A stretch of DNA of 64,000 nucleotides from Tagaea sp965279565 (GTDB lineage Bacteria; Pseudomonadota; Alphaproteobacteria; CACIAM-22H2), in NCBI GenBank assembly GCA_965279565.1, contig OZ257249.1, positions 2,232,001 to 2,296,000 of the forward strand, in the 5' to 3' direction. The stretch's first letter is position 1; each line of letters begins with the position of its first letter. The translations under genes and the position numbers were made by a program. The notes beneath the pieces are model-generated. The model did not search any database and was not told where the DNA came from. It saw only the letters and a program-made list of their open reading frames with translations. This document shows positions 49,109 through 57,216 of this stretch, in pieces.

Positions 49109-50806
49109 CTATCCGCGCGACGCGCCCGGCCGCGCGCGGGTAACCATCCACGAAAGTATCGCGACCGGCAGCAGGCCGACCGCGACGATCGCGACCGCAC
49201 CGGTCGAGGCCTGCGCCAGCCTTTCGTCGGACGCGAGCTGGTAGACGCGCACGGCCAGCGTGTCGAGGCCGAAGGGCCGCACGATCAGCGTCGCGGGCAG
49301 TTCCTTCAGCACGTCGACGAACACGACCGTCGCGGCCGTCAGGACCGAGCCCCACATGATCGGCGCATGGACACCCGCGAGGATCCGCGTCGGGCCGGCG
49401 CCGAGGCTGAGGGCGGCTTCGTCCATCGAGCGCGTGATCTTGCCCATGCCGGCCTCGACCGGCCCGAAGCCGACGGCCATGAAGCGCACGGCATAGGCGT
49501 AGAGCAGGGCGACGAGCGATCCCGACAGGACCAGTCCGGTCGACACGCCGAAGGTCGCGCGCATGAACCCGTCGAGCGCGTTGTCGAAGGCCGCGAGCGG
49601 GATCAGCACGCCGACGGCGATCACCGAGCCGGGGATCGCGTAGCCGATCGTCGCGAGGCGCACGGCCGCACGCACGAGCCGGTCGCGCGTCAGGCGCTGG
49701 GCATAGGCGAGGCCGACGGCGATCGCGACCGTCGTCGCGGCCGCGGCGGCGGCCAGGACGAACGAGTTGCCCGCATATTCGAGAAACCGCCTGCCGAAGA
49801 GCGGATCGCCGGCCGTGGCGCTCATGTGGACGAGGATCGCGGCGGGCACGACGAAGCCGAGCAGTACGGGCAGCGCGCACAGCGTTCCGGCGGCGAGGGC
49901 GGCGAAGCCGCGCAGCTCGAGCGGCGCGATCGGCCGGTAGCGCCGCGACGTGTGGTGATAGCGCGCCTCGCCGCGCGAGTGGCGTTCGAGCCAGATCAGC
50001 AGCAGCACGAAGCCGAGCAGCGCCGTCGCGAGCTGGGCCGCCGCAACGCGGTTGCCCATGCCGAACCAGGTCCGGTAGATCGCGGTCGTGAACGTGTCGA
50101 CGCCGAAATACTGCACGGTGCCGAAATCGGCGAGCGCTTCCATCAGCGCCAGCGCCACACCCGCCGCGACCGCCGGACGCGCGAGCGGCAGCGCCACGCG
50201 CCAGAACGCGCCCCATGCGCCGCGGCCGAGCATGCGGCTTGCCTCCAGCACGCAGACCGACTGTTCGAGGAACGCCGCGCGCGCGAGCAGGTAGACGTAC
50301 GGGTAGAACACGAGCACCAGCATCGTGATCGCGCCGCCGAGCGACTGGATGTCGGGGAACCAGTAATCCGCGCGCGTCCAGCCGAACGTCGTTCGAAGTG
50401 CGGTCTGCAGCGGGCCGGCGAACTGCAGGAAGTCGGTATAGGCGTAGCCGATGATGTAGGCCGGCATCGCCATCGGCATCAGGAGCCCGATCTCGAGCGC
50501 CCTGCTGCCGGCGAACCGGCACATCGTGACGAACCACGCGCACGCCACGCCGAGCACGAGCGTGCCCGTCCCGACGCCGAGCAGCAGCAGGGCCGTGTTG
50601 GCGAGGATGCCGGGAAGCGTCGTCGACCACAGATGCGCCCATGCGTCGCGCGCGGGCAGCAGCAGGTTGAAGGCGACGGCGGCGAGCGGCAGCAGCACCG
50701 CGATTGCCGCGGCGAGGGCGAGATACGCGACCGCCGGCAGGCGGCGCGCGGCGCGCATCGGCAGGAGCGGGTGCGGGGAAGAAGCGGGTGCGAGCGTGTC
50801 GGTCAC
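49109..50806 (-). CDS. orphan iron-type ABC transporter permease (FbpB-like, fused domains)
   Basis: The 565-residue protein has two permease domains and about twelve helices. The EAA loops are LEASRMLGRGAWGAFWRVALPLA and DEAALSLGAGPTRILAGVHAP; MEALADFGTVQYFGVDTFTTAIYRTW between them is characteristic of FbpB iron(III) permeases. It starts at GTG 50806. Binding protein and ATPase genes are not next to it, so it works with parts encoded elsewhere. The PhnS2/T2/U2 set in this window is a self-sufficient system and an unlikely partner. Confidence 0.88.
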   Translation of the reverse strand: MTDTLAPASSPHPLLPMRAARRLPAVAYLALAAAIAVLLPLAAVAFNLLLPARDAWAHLWSTTLPGILANTALLLLGVGTGTLVLGVACAWFVTMCRFAGSRALEIGLLMPMAMPAYIIGYAYTDFLQFAGPLQTALRTTFGWTRADYWFPDIQSLGGAITMLVLVFYPYVYLLARAAFLEQSVCVLEASRMLGRGAWGAFWRVALPLARPAVAAGVALALMEALADFGTVQYFGVDTFTTAIYRTWFGMGNRVAAAQLATALLGFVLLLIWLERHSRGEARYHHTSRRYRPIAPLELRGFAALAAGTLCALPVLLGFVVPAAILVHMSATAGDPLFGRRFLEYAGNSFVLAAAAAATTVAIAVGLAYAQRLTRDRLVRAAVRLATIGYAIPGSVIAVGVLIPLAAFDNALDGFMRATFGVSTGLVLSGSLVALLYAYAVRFMAVGFGPVEAGMGKITRSMDEAALSLGAGPTRILAGVHAPIMWGSVLTAATVVFVDVLKELPATLIVRPFGLDTLAVRVYQLASDERLAQASTGAVAIVAVGLLPVAILSWMVTRARPGASRG

Positions 50807-50872
50807 GTGCGGCGGCCAAGGATAAGAACAATTCTCAACCTAGGTCGGATCGCGGGCGAGCGCAAATGCACG

Positions 50873-51292
50873 TCACACGAGGCTGGACGCGAATTTCAGG
50901 TTCTCGAGAACGCGCAGGGCGAGCTGCGATCCGACATAGACGAGAAACGCGTCCGCCATCGCCTTGGCGTAGGCCGGATCGACCGGCACGTCGAGACGTG
51001 CGAGGTCGCCGAGACCGCGCCAGATTCCGCGCGCCGCCGGCTCGACCGTCACCGAGATCGTCGGCGGCGGTGTCTCGACCGGCGAACCGTGCTGCCGGCG
51101 GGACTGCACCCAGACTTCGGAAATGCGCGTGCGCGCGGCACCGTAGATGCCGCTCCAGTAGAACGCCTTGCGCTCGGCATCGGGGAGCTGGCTTTCGAGG
51201 GCACGCGGCAGCCAGGCGTCGTAGAGCAGCGTCGCCACGAGATAGCGCCGCTCCCTGAATTCGCCCTGATCGGCATAGCTGCCCGGATACAT
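50873..51292 (-). CDS. conserved hypothetical protein
   Basis: The 139-residue product starts MYPGSYADQGEFRERRYLVA behind GGTGGGA. It contains KAFYWSGIYGAARTRISEVWVQ and ends FLVYVGSQLALRVLENLKFAS. No signal peptide or known domain is seen. A strong sigma-70-like promoter lies just upstream, so the gene is likely expressed on its own. Confidence 0.65.
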   Translation of the reverse strand: MYPGSYADQGEFRERRYLVATLLYDAWLPRALESQLPDAERKAFYWSGIYGAARTRISEVWVQSRRQHGSPVETPPPTISVTVEPAARGIWRGLGDLARLDVPVDPAYAKAMADAFLVYVGSQLALRVLENLKFASSLV

Positions 51293-51319
51293 GATTCCCA
51301 CCAAAACAAAATGTAATTT

Positions 51320-51348
51320 ATTAAAATACAAGATAAATACGAAGTCAA
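51320..51348 (-). promoter_or_regulatory. sigma-70-type promoter for the gene at 50873-51292
   Basis: On the minus strand TTGACT (51343-51348) and TTTAAT (51320-51325) lie 17 bp apart. Each matches the -35 or -10 consensus at five of six positions. The start codon is 28 bp beyond the -10 element, a short leader. The segment is AT-rich in an otherwise GC-rich region. Confidence 0.6.
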
Positions 51349-51373
51349 TGCCCGCGATAACAGCGCAAGGCCG

Positions 51374-51571
51374 TTACTTCGGATCAGGACGGAAGCGGGC
51401 CGGGTTCAGCAGGACCGGGCAGGCGACGACGCGCACGATTTCAGGGTCATAGAGTGCGCGGAGCCGGGCATGCGGAACCGTGTAGCCGTCCTGCAGAACG
51501 GCCTCGACGACCCAGCCATAAAGTTCGTGACTGACGAAACGCTGCCCCGGACGGATCGATTCGACATCCAT
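51374..51571 (-). CDS. small hypothetical protein
   Basis: The ORF encodes 65 residues starting MDVESIRPGQRFVSHELYGW, with LYDPEIVRVVACPVLLNPARF near the end. Composition is natural and the frame fills the gap between the promoter at 51320-51348 and the secreted-protein gene at 51645. No family is recognised; a small DNA- or RNA-binding beta domain is possible. There is no strong ribosome-binding site. Confidence 0.45.
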   Translation of the reverse strand: MDVESIRPGQRFVSHELYGWVVEAVLQDGYTVPHARLRALYDPEIVRVVACPVLLNPARFRPDPK

Positions 51572-51644
51572 GCCGCAAATACTACGCCATGTCAGTAGCT
51601 TGCGCCAAGTGGCGGCAAATTCGCCGGAGACCTATGATCGCCGG

Positions 51645-52094
51645 ATGCGTCTTTGCGCCATCCTCGCCGCCTGCTTCGTGTTCGCCGCGCCGCCGGTCGT
51701 GGCGCAGGAACCTGCGCGCACGAACGACCGGCACCTGAACCGGAAGTTCGATGCGGTCGGGCCGACGCCGGCGGTGCTGCCGCCGGTCCGCGAGGCGCCA
51801 CGCGAACGCCCGGTCTATCTGCGCACGTCGAAGCCGCTTTCCGAGATCGCAGAGCTGGACCAGAAGGCGTCGGCGGCGTGCCGCGTCCACGATTTCGGAC
51901 AGTTCGAGCAGCATCGCGGGCGGGCATTGATCGCGGGGCGCACCTACGGCGCGGCCGCTTCGGGCAGCGACCTTCTGGCCGACCATCCCAAGCTGGCGGC
52001 GCGTCCGCCGGCGGTCTACGTCTTCGAGCATCAGGGGATGACCGCCTGCCGCGTCTGGCGCGTCAAGCCGGCGGCGTTGCGGGCGGCGAACTAG
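51645..52094 (+). CDS. secreted hypothetical protein
   Basis: The 149-residue product has a Sec signal peptide (MRLCAILAACFVFAAPPVVAQ, cleavage near residue 20). The mature, Pro/Arg-rich part contains a pair of Cys (AACRVHDF and TACRVWRV) that could form a disulfide. The ATG at 51645 gives a proper signal peptide; the frame is open 25 codons upstream. Its end overlaps the next convergent gene by 4 bp. Function unknown. Confidence 0.65.
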   Translation: MRLCAILAACFVFAAPPVVAQEPARTNDRHLNRKFDAVGPTPAVLPPVREAPRERPVYLRTSKPLSEIAELDQKASAACRVHDFGQFEQHRGRALIAGRTYGAAASGSDLLADHPKLAARPPAVYVFEHQGMTACRVWRVKPAALRAAN

Positions 52095-52393
52095 CCTTCG
52101 GCGGGCGGGGCCGGCGGCTTGGCCTGGAGATCGCCGAAGATCTTGGTGATGACGTCCTCGAGGCTCTTCTTTTCCTCGTCCTTCAGCTTCACGCCCTCGT
52201 CGATGAAATCGACGTTCGACGAGATCTGCCGGATCGCGGCGGCGAGGTAGATGTCCATGATCTCGCGGATCGCGTGGAACGCCTTGCAGTTCACCGAATC
52301 CATGCGCGAGTCGAAGATCGCCGTGATCGTTCCGCACCGGTTGAGGGTGTTCTGCAGCTCCAGTCGGCGCTTTTCGTCCATTCCGTCGGCCAT
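52091..52393 (-). CDS. conserved small helical protein of unknown function
   Basis: The 100-residue product starts MADGMDEKRRLELQNTLNRC and continues with NCKAFHAIREIMDIYLAAAIRQ and KLKDEEKKSLEDVITKIFGD. It is largely helical with a Pro-rich tail (KPPAPPAEG) and has no signal peptide. I do not recognise the family. It lies between a secreted protein gene (convergent) and the MFS gene, 38 bp downstream of the latter in the same direction. Confidence 0.65.
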   Translation of the reverse strand: MADGMDEKRRLELQNTLNRCGTITAIFDSRMDSVNCKAFHAIREIMDIYLAAAIRQISSNVDFIDEGVKLKDEEKKSLEDVITKIFGDLQAKPPAPPAEG

Positions 52394-52431
52394 GGAGCCT
52401 ATTTAGGCGCGCTTTCGGCGGGTGGCAACTG

Positions 52432-53643
52432 TTAACCGGTCCGTGCGGCGTCGGCGCGCATGGCGCGCACAGCCATGGCGTGCAGCAGGACCGAGGCGAT
52501 CCCGCACAGCATCATCGCCACGGCGAGCGGGCGCATCGTGCCGTCCTGCAGGTGCCCGATGACGAACGTGGCGAGTGCCCCCAGCGACATCTGGAAGCAA
52601 CCGAGCAGGCCCGAGGCGGAGCCCGCCAGCCGCGGATTCACGCTGACCGCGCCCGCGATCAGGTTGGGCTGCGACAGGCCGTGGCAGAAGCCGATCACGA
52701 AGATCGGCACGAAAAGCGCCCAGACCTGGAGCTCGAAGAAGAACGCCCAGACGAGGCCGAAGACCAGGCCCGGGAAGGTCAGCGCGTTTCCCAGCCGCGC
52801 CATCCGGTCGAGCCCGATGCGCTGCGAATAGCGGCCGGTCGCGTAGTTCCCGAACAGGTAGCCGAGCGCGCAGCCGGCGAACCAGAAGCCGTATTCGGAC
52901 GGCGGCCGGCCGAGCACGCTTACCATCAGATAGGGGGCCGCCACGAGGAAGCAGAAGAACGACATCGTGTTGCACGTCATCGCCAGCGTGTAGCCGAGGA
53001 AGGCGCGGCTGCGCACCAGCGACGTCCAGCCGCGCACGAGCTGGCCCATCTCGACGTTGGCGATGCGGTTGTGGTTGGTCTCCGGGCAGCGCAGGGCCGC
53101 CGCGACCGTGACGGCCGCCACGAAGACGAGGATCACGGCGAAGCTCGCCCGCCACGAGAAATGCTCGTCGAGCAGGCCGCCGATCGACGGGGCGACCATC
53201 GGCATCAGCGACATGCCCATCGTGACGTAGGCGATCTCGCTCGCCGCCCGGTCGCGCGAGTGCAGGTCGCGCACGATCGCGCGGGCGAGCACCAGGCCCG
53301 CGCACGATCCGAAGGCCTGCGCGAAGCGCCCGGCAAGCAGCCCTTCCATCGAGGTCGCGAACAGGCAGGCGAGGCTGCCCGCAAGGCCGAGGGTCAGGCC
53401 GACGAGCAGGACCGGCCGCCGGCCGTAGCTGTCGGAAAACGGCCCGTAGACGAGCTGGCCGACGGCCACGCCGACCAGAAACAGCGTCAAGGCGAGCTGG
53501 GCAGTGCCATAGCTCGACTCGAACGCTTCCGCCAGGCGCGGTAGCGAGGGAATGAAGACGTTCAGCGCGAACGGCCCGCAACTGCTGATGCCGACAAGCA
53601 GCCAGAGGGGCGGGCGCGCGATCAGGGGCGAGTCTTTCTGCAC
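52432..53643 (-). CDS. Bcr/CflA-type MFS multidrug efflux transporter
   Basis: This 403-residue, 12-helix protein has MFS motif A, GPFSDSYGRRPVLLVGL, between helices 2 and 3, the drug/H+ antiporter wording VFIPSLPRLAEAF near the start, and MVAPSIGGLLDEHFSWRASF (motif C region). It probably exports drugs or metabolites such as sulfonamide or bicyclomycin. The start is GTG at 53643. Confidence 0.88.
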   Translation of the reverse strand: MQKDSPLIARPPLWLLVGISSCGPFALNVFIPSLPRLAEAFESSYGTAQLALTLFLVGVAVGQLVYGPFSDSYGRRPVLLVGLTLGLAGSLACLFATSMEGLLAGRFAQAFGSCAGLVLARAIVRDLHSRDRAASEIAYVTMGMSLMPMVAPSIGGLLDEHFSWRASFAVILVFVAAVTVAAALRCPETNHNRIANVEMGQLVRGWTSLVRSRAFLGYTLAMTCNTMSFFCFLVAAPYLMVSVLGRPPSEYGFWFAGCALGYLFGNYATGRYSQRIGLDRMARLGNALTFPGLVFGLVWAFFFELQVWALFVPIFVIGFCHGLSQPNLIAGAVSVNPRLAGSASGLLGCFQMSLGALATFVIGHLQDGTMRPLAVAMMLCGIASVLLHAMAVRAMRADAARTG

Positions 53644-53791
53644 GGTTGGCGCAATCTAGCGGGCTGGCGCGACCATTGCACTGTAGTTGCACGCGCCTTG
53701 CAGGCAGGGCGGGTACACTTGCAACGCATGGCGATCCGGCGCACCTTGCGCCGCATCGCTCCCCCTTCTTTTGGGAACAGTCGGCACGACC

Positions 53792-56700
53792 ATGACCCTG
53801 CACGTGGCATTGCACCACCGGACGGCCTACCGCTACGACCGGCTGATCAATCTCGGGCCCCAGATCGTCCGGCTGCGCCCGGCCCCGCATTCGCGCACGC
53901 CCGTCCTGTCCTATTCGCTGACGATCGAGCCGAAGCCCAATTTTCTGAACTGGCAGCAGGACCCGCAGGGCAACTGGCTGGCCCGTCTCGTGTTCCCCGA
54001 GAAGACCGACCATTTCACGGTCGATGTCGATCTCGTCGCCGACATGGCGATCGTCAATCCGTTCGACTTCTTCCTCGAGCCCTATGCCGAGAAGTTCCCG
54101 TTCAAGTACGAGGACGGATTGCTGGAAGACCTCGCCCCGTTCATGAAGCCGGAGAAGGCCGGCCCGCTGCTCGCCAAGTGGCTGGCCCAGGTACCCAAGG
54201 AAGCCGAACGCACGATCGACTTCCTCGTCGGCCTCAACCAGCGCCTGCAGAAAGACATCGGCTACATCATCCGTCTCGAACCGGGCGTGCAGACCTTCGA
54301 GCAGACGCTGTCGCTGGGCAAGGGTTCGTGCCGCGACACGGGCTGGCTGCTCGTCCAGATCCTGCGCCATCTCGGGTTTGCCGCACGCTTCGTGTCGGGC
54401 TACCTGATCCAGCTCGTCGCCGACCAGAAGGCGCTCGACGGACCGTCGGGCACCGAGATCGATTTCACCGACCTTCACGCGTGGACGGAAGTGTACATGC
54501 CGGGTGCCGGCTGGATCGGGCTCGATCCTACGTCGGGCCTGATGACGGGCGAAGGGCACATCCCGCTCGCCGCCACGCCGGCCCCGTCGTCGGCCGCCCC
54601 GGTCGAAGGGCTGATCGAGAAGTGCGAGGTCGAGTTCCATCACGAAATGAAGGTCATGCGCGTGGCCGAGAGTGCCCGCGTCACCAAGCCCTATACGGAA
54701 GAGACGTGGGCGAAGATCGAAGCACTCGGCCACACGGTCGACGGTCATCTTGCCAAGGGCGACGTGCGCCTGACGATGGGCGGCGAGCCGACCTTCGTGT
54801 CGATCGACGACATGGACGGGCCGGAATGGAATACGGCCGCCCTCGGACCGACCAAGCGCCGGCTCGCGGGCAACCTGCTGAAGCGCCTGCAGCGCCTGTG
54901 GTCGCCCGGTGCCCTGCTGCATTACGGACAAGGCAAGTGGTATCCGGGCGAACAGCTGCCGCGCTGGGCGCTGGGCTGCTTCTGGCGAAAGGACGGCGAA
55001 CCGATCTGGCGCGATCCCGCGCTGATCGCGGACGACACGCTCAAGTCCAACGTCAACTACGAGCATGCCGAACGCTTCGCGCACCGGCTGTGCGAACGCC
55101 TCGGCATTCCCGAGCAGTTCGCGCACCGCGCCTATGAGGACGCCTGGTATTACCTGTGGCGCGAGCAGCGCCTGCCGGTGAATGTCGATCCGCTGAAATC
55201 GAACCTGAAGGACCCCGAGGAGCGCGCGCGCCTTTCGCGCATCTTCGAGAAGGGCCTCGACGAGCCGGTCGGCGTGATGCTGCCGATCCATCGCGGCTGG
55301 CAGGGCGGGGCGCGCAAATGGACCAGCGGCTTCTGGTTCGTGCGCCCGCAGCACATGTTCCTCATCCCCGGCGATTCGCCGATGGGCTACCGCCTGCCGC
55401 TCGACAGCGTGCCGTGGGTGGCACCGGCCGACTATCCCTATCACTGGGAGCGTGATCCGTTCGAGGATCTGCCGCCGCTGCCCGCGCGCGACAAGCGCGA
55501 ACGCTCGCTCGCCGTGTCGGGCAACGCGCCGCGTACCGGCTTCGCCCATCAGGGCGGCATGGGAACGGGGCCGGACGGCCGCCCGTTGGCGCCCGACCGC
55601 AAGATGCTCGACGAGCTGCGCCGGCGCGAGCGCAACTCGATCAAGCCGCAGAGCTCGGCCTCGTGGGTCGTGCGCACGGCCATGTGCATCGAGCCGCGCG
55701 ACGGGCTGCTGCACGTCTTCATGCCGCCCTGTCCGACGGCGGAGGACTATCTCGACCTCATCGCCAGCATCGAGGACACGGCCGCCGATCTCGGCCAGCC
55801 GGTGCTGATCGAGGGCTACGCCCCGCCGTCCGATCCGCGCATCGAGAGCTTCTCGGTCACGCCCGATCCCGGCGTGATCGAGGTAAACGTGCATCCCGCG
55901 AAATCGTGGAGCGAGATCGTCGACCGCACGACCGTGCTCTACGAGGAAGCGCGCCAGACGCGTCTGGGTTCCGAGAAGTTCATGGTCGACGGCCGCCATG
56001 TCGGCACCGGCGGGGGCAACCATTTCGTGCTCGGCGGCTCGACACCCGCGGACTCGCCGTGGCTGCGCCGGCCCGACCTGCTCGGCTCGATGCTGCGCTT
56101 CTGGCACAACCATCCGAGCCTTTCCTATCTGTTCTCGGGCCTGTTCATCGGGCCGACCTCGCAGCATCCGCGCGTCGACGAGGCGCGCGAGGACCAGGTG
56201 CACGAGCTGGAGCTGGCGCTTTCCCAGCTTCCCGCGAAGGACACGGCCGGCATCGCGCCGTGGCTCGTCGACCGGGTCCTGCGCAACGTGCTGGTCGATC
56301 TCACCGGCAACACGCACCGCACCGAGTTCTGCGTCGACAAGCTGTTCTCGCCCGACCATTCGGGCGGGCGGCGCGGGCTCGTGGAACTGCGCGCCTTCGA
56401 GATGCCGCCGCATGCGCGCATGAGCCTCGTCCAGCAGCTGCTGCTGCGCAGCCTCGTGTCGCATTTCTGGGAAGAGCCCTACACGCACCGTCTCGTGCGC
56501 TGGGGCAACCGCGTCCACGACCGCTTCATGCTGCCGCACTTCGTGCGCGAGGACCTGACCGACGTGCTCGAGACGATGCGCGACGCGGGCTACGGATTCG
56601 AGGATTCGTGGTTCGATCCGCACCACGAGTTCCGCTTCCCCAAGCTCGGCTCGGTCGCCTATCGCGGCGTCGACATCGAGCTTCGCCACGCGCTCGAGCC

Positions 56701-57175
56701 CTGGCACGTGCTGGGCGAGGAGGCGGGGGCGGGAGGTACCGTGCGCTATGTCGACAGTTCGCTCGAACGCCTGCAGGTGCGCGTGCGCAACCTCGTCGAT
56801 TCGCGCCACACGATCCTGTGCAACGGCGTGGCCGTTCCGCTGCATCCGACCGGCACGGCCGGCGAATACGTCGCGGGCGTGCGTTTCCGCGCGTGGAACC
56901 CGTCCTCGGCGCTGCACCCCACCGTCGGCGTGCATGCCCCGCTGGTGTTCGACCTGCACGACGGCTGGACCGGCCGTTCGGTCGGCGGCTGCACCTATCA
57001 CGTCGCGCATCCCGGCGGGCGCAACTACGACAAGTTCCCGGTCAACGCGAACGAGGCCGAGGCGCGCCGGCGCGCGCGCTTCTTCGACATCGGTCATACG
57101 CCGGGCCGCATGACGCCGCGTATTCCCGTCCCGAACCCCGATTTTCCGCTGACCCTTGACCTGCGCCGTGGCTAG
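53792..57175 (+). CDS. transglutaminase-like protein with DUF2126
   Basis: The 1127-residue protein begins with a bacterial transglutaminase N-domain (MTLHVALHHRTAYRYDRLI) and a catalytic transglutaminase core with Cys180 (GKGSCRDTGWLL), His229 (DLHAWTEVY) and Asp245 (GLDPTSG). The rest, from about residue 320, is the DUF2126 region (LTMGGEPTFVSIDDMDGPEWN; GTGGGNHFVLGG; GLVELRAFEMPPHARM), which resembles a glutamine-synthetase-type amidoligase. It heads a three-gene cluster with a CP-ATP-grasp/alpha-E protein and a second transglutaminase. The set is predicted to make or trim amide-linked peptides; its product is unknown. Start ATG gives the family N-terminus. Confidence 0.9.
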   Translation: MTLHVALHHRTAYRYDRLINLGPQIVRLRPAPHSRTPVLSYSLTIEPKPNFLNWQQDPQGNWLARLVFPEKTDHFTVDVDLVADMAIVNPFDFFLEPYAEKFPFKYEDGLLEDLAPFMKPEKAGPLLAKWLAQVPKEAERTIDFLVGLNQRLQKDIGYIIRLEPGVQTFEQTLSLGKGSCRDTGWLLVQILRHLGFAARFVSGYLIQLVADQKALDGPSGTEIDFTDLHAWTEVYMPGAGWIGLDPTSGLMTGEGHIPLAATPAPSSAAPVEGLIEKCEVEFHHEMKVMRVAESARVTKPYTEETWAKIEALGHTVDGHLAKGDVRLTMGGEPTFVSIDDMDGPEWNTAALGPTKRRLAGNLLKRLQRLWSPGALLHYGQGKWYPGEQLPRWALGCFWRKDGEPIWRDPALIADDTLKSNVNYEHAERFAHRLCERLGIPEQFAHRAYEDAWYYLWREQRLPVNVDPLKSNLKDPEERARLSRIFEKGLDEPVGVMLPIHRGWQGGARKWTSGFWFVRPQHMFLIPGDSPMGYRLPLDSVPWVAPADYPYHWERDPFEDLPPLPARDKRERSLAVSGNAPRTGFAHQGGMGTGPDGRPLAPDRKMLDELRRRERNSIKPQSSASWVVRTAMCIEPRDGLLHVFMPPCPTAEDYLDLIASIEDTAADLGQPVLIEGYAPPSDPRIESFSVTPDPGVIEVNVHPAKSWSEIVDRTTVLYEEARQTRLGSEKFMVDGRHVGTGGGNHFVLGGSTPADSPWLRRPDLLGSMLRFWHNHPSLSYLFSGLFIGPTSQHPRVDEAREDQVHELELALSQLPAKDTAGIAPWLVDRVLRNVLVDLTGNTHRTEFCVDKLFSPDHSGGRRGLVELRAFEMPPHARMSLVQQLLLRSLVSHFWEEPYTHRLVRWGNRVHDRFMLPHFVREDLTDVLETMRDAGYGFEDSWFDPHHEFRFPKLGSVAYRGVDIELRHALEPWHVLGEEAGAGGTVRYVDSSLERLQVRVRNLVDSRHTILCNGVAVPLHPTGTAGEYVAGVRFRAWNPSSALHPTVGVHAPLVFDLHDGWTGRSVGGCTYHVAHPGGRNYDKFPVNANEAEARRRARFFDIGHTPGRMTPRIPVPNPDFPLTLDLRRG

Positions 57176-57216
57176 CCTTCAAGCTTCGCGATTGCCCTGA
57201 CCAGCCCGAGGAGTCG

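Noticed and set aside
52403..57097. Very long minus-strand open frame (over 1500 codons) opposite the transglutaminase-DUF2126 gene
   Set aside because: It is a high-GC antisense shadow: the plus-strand frame has intact catalytic motifs, while this one is Arg/Ala/His/Gly-rich with no domain.
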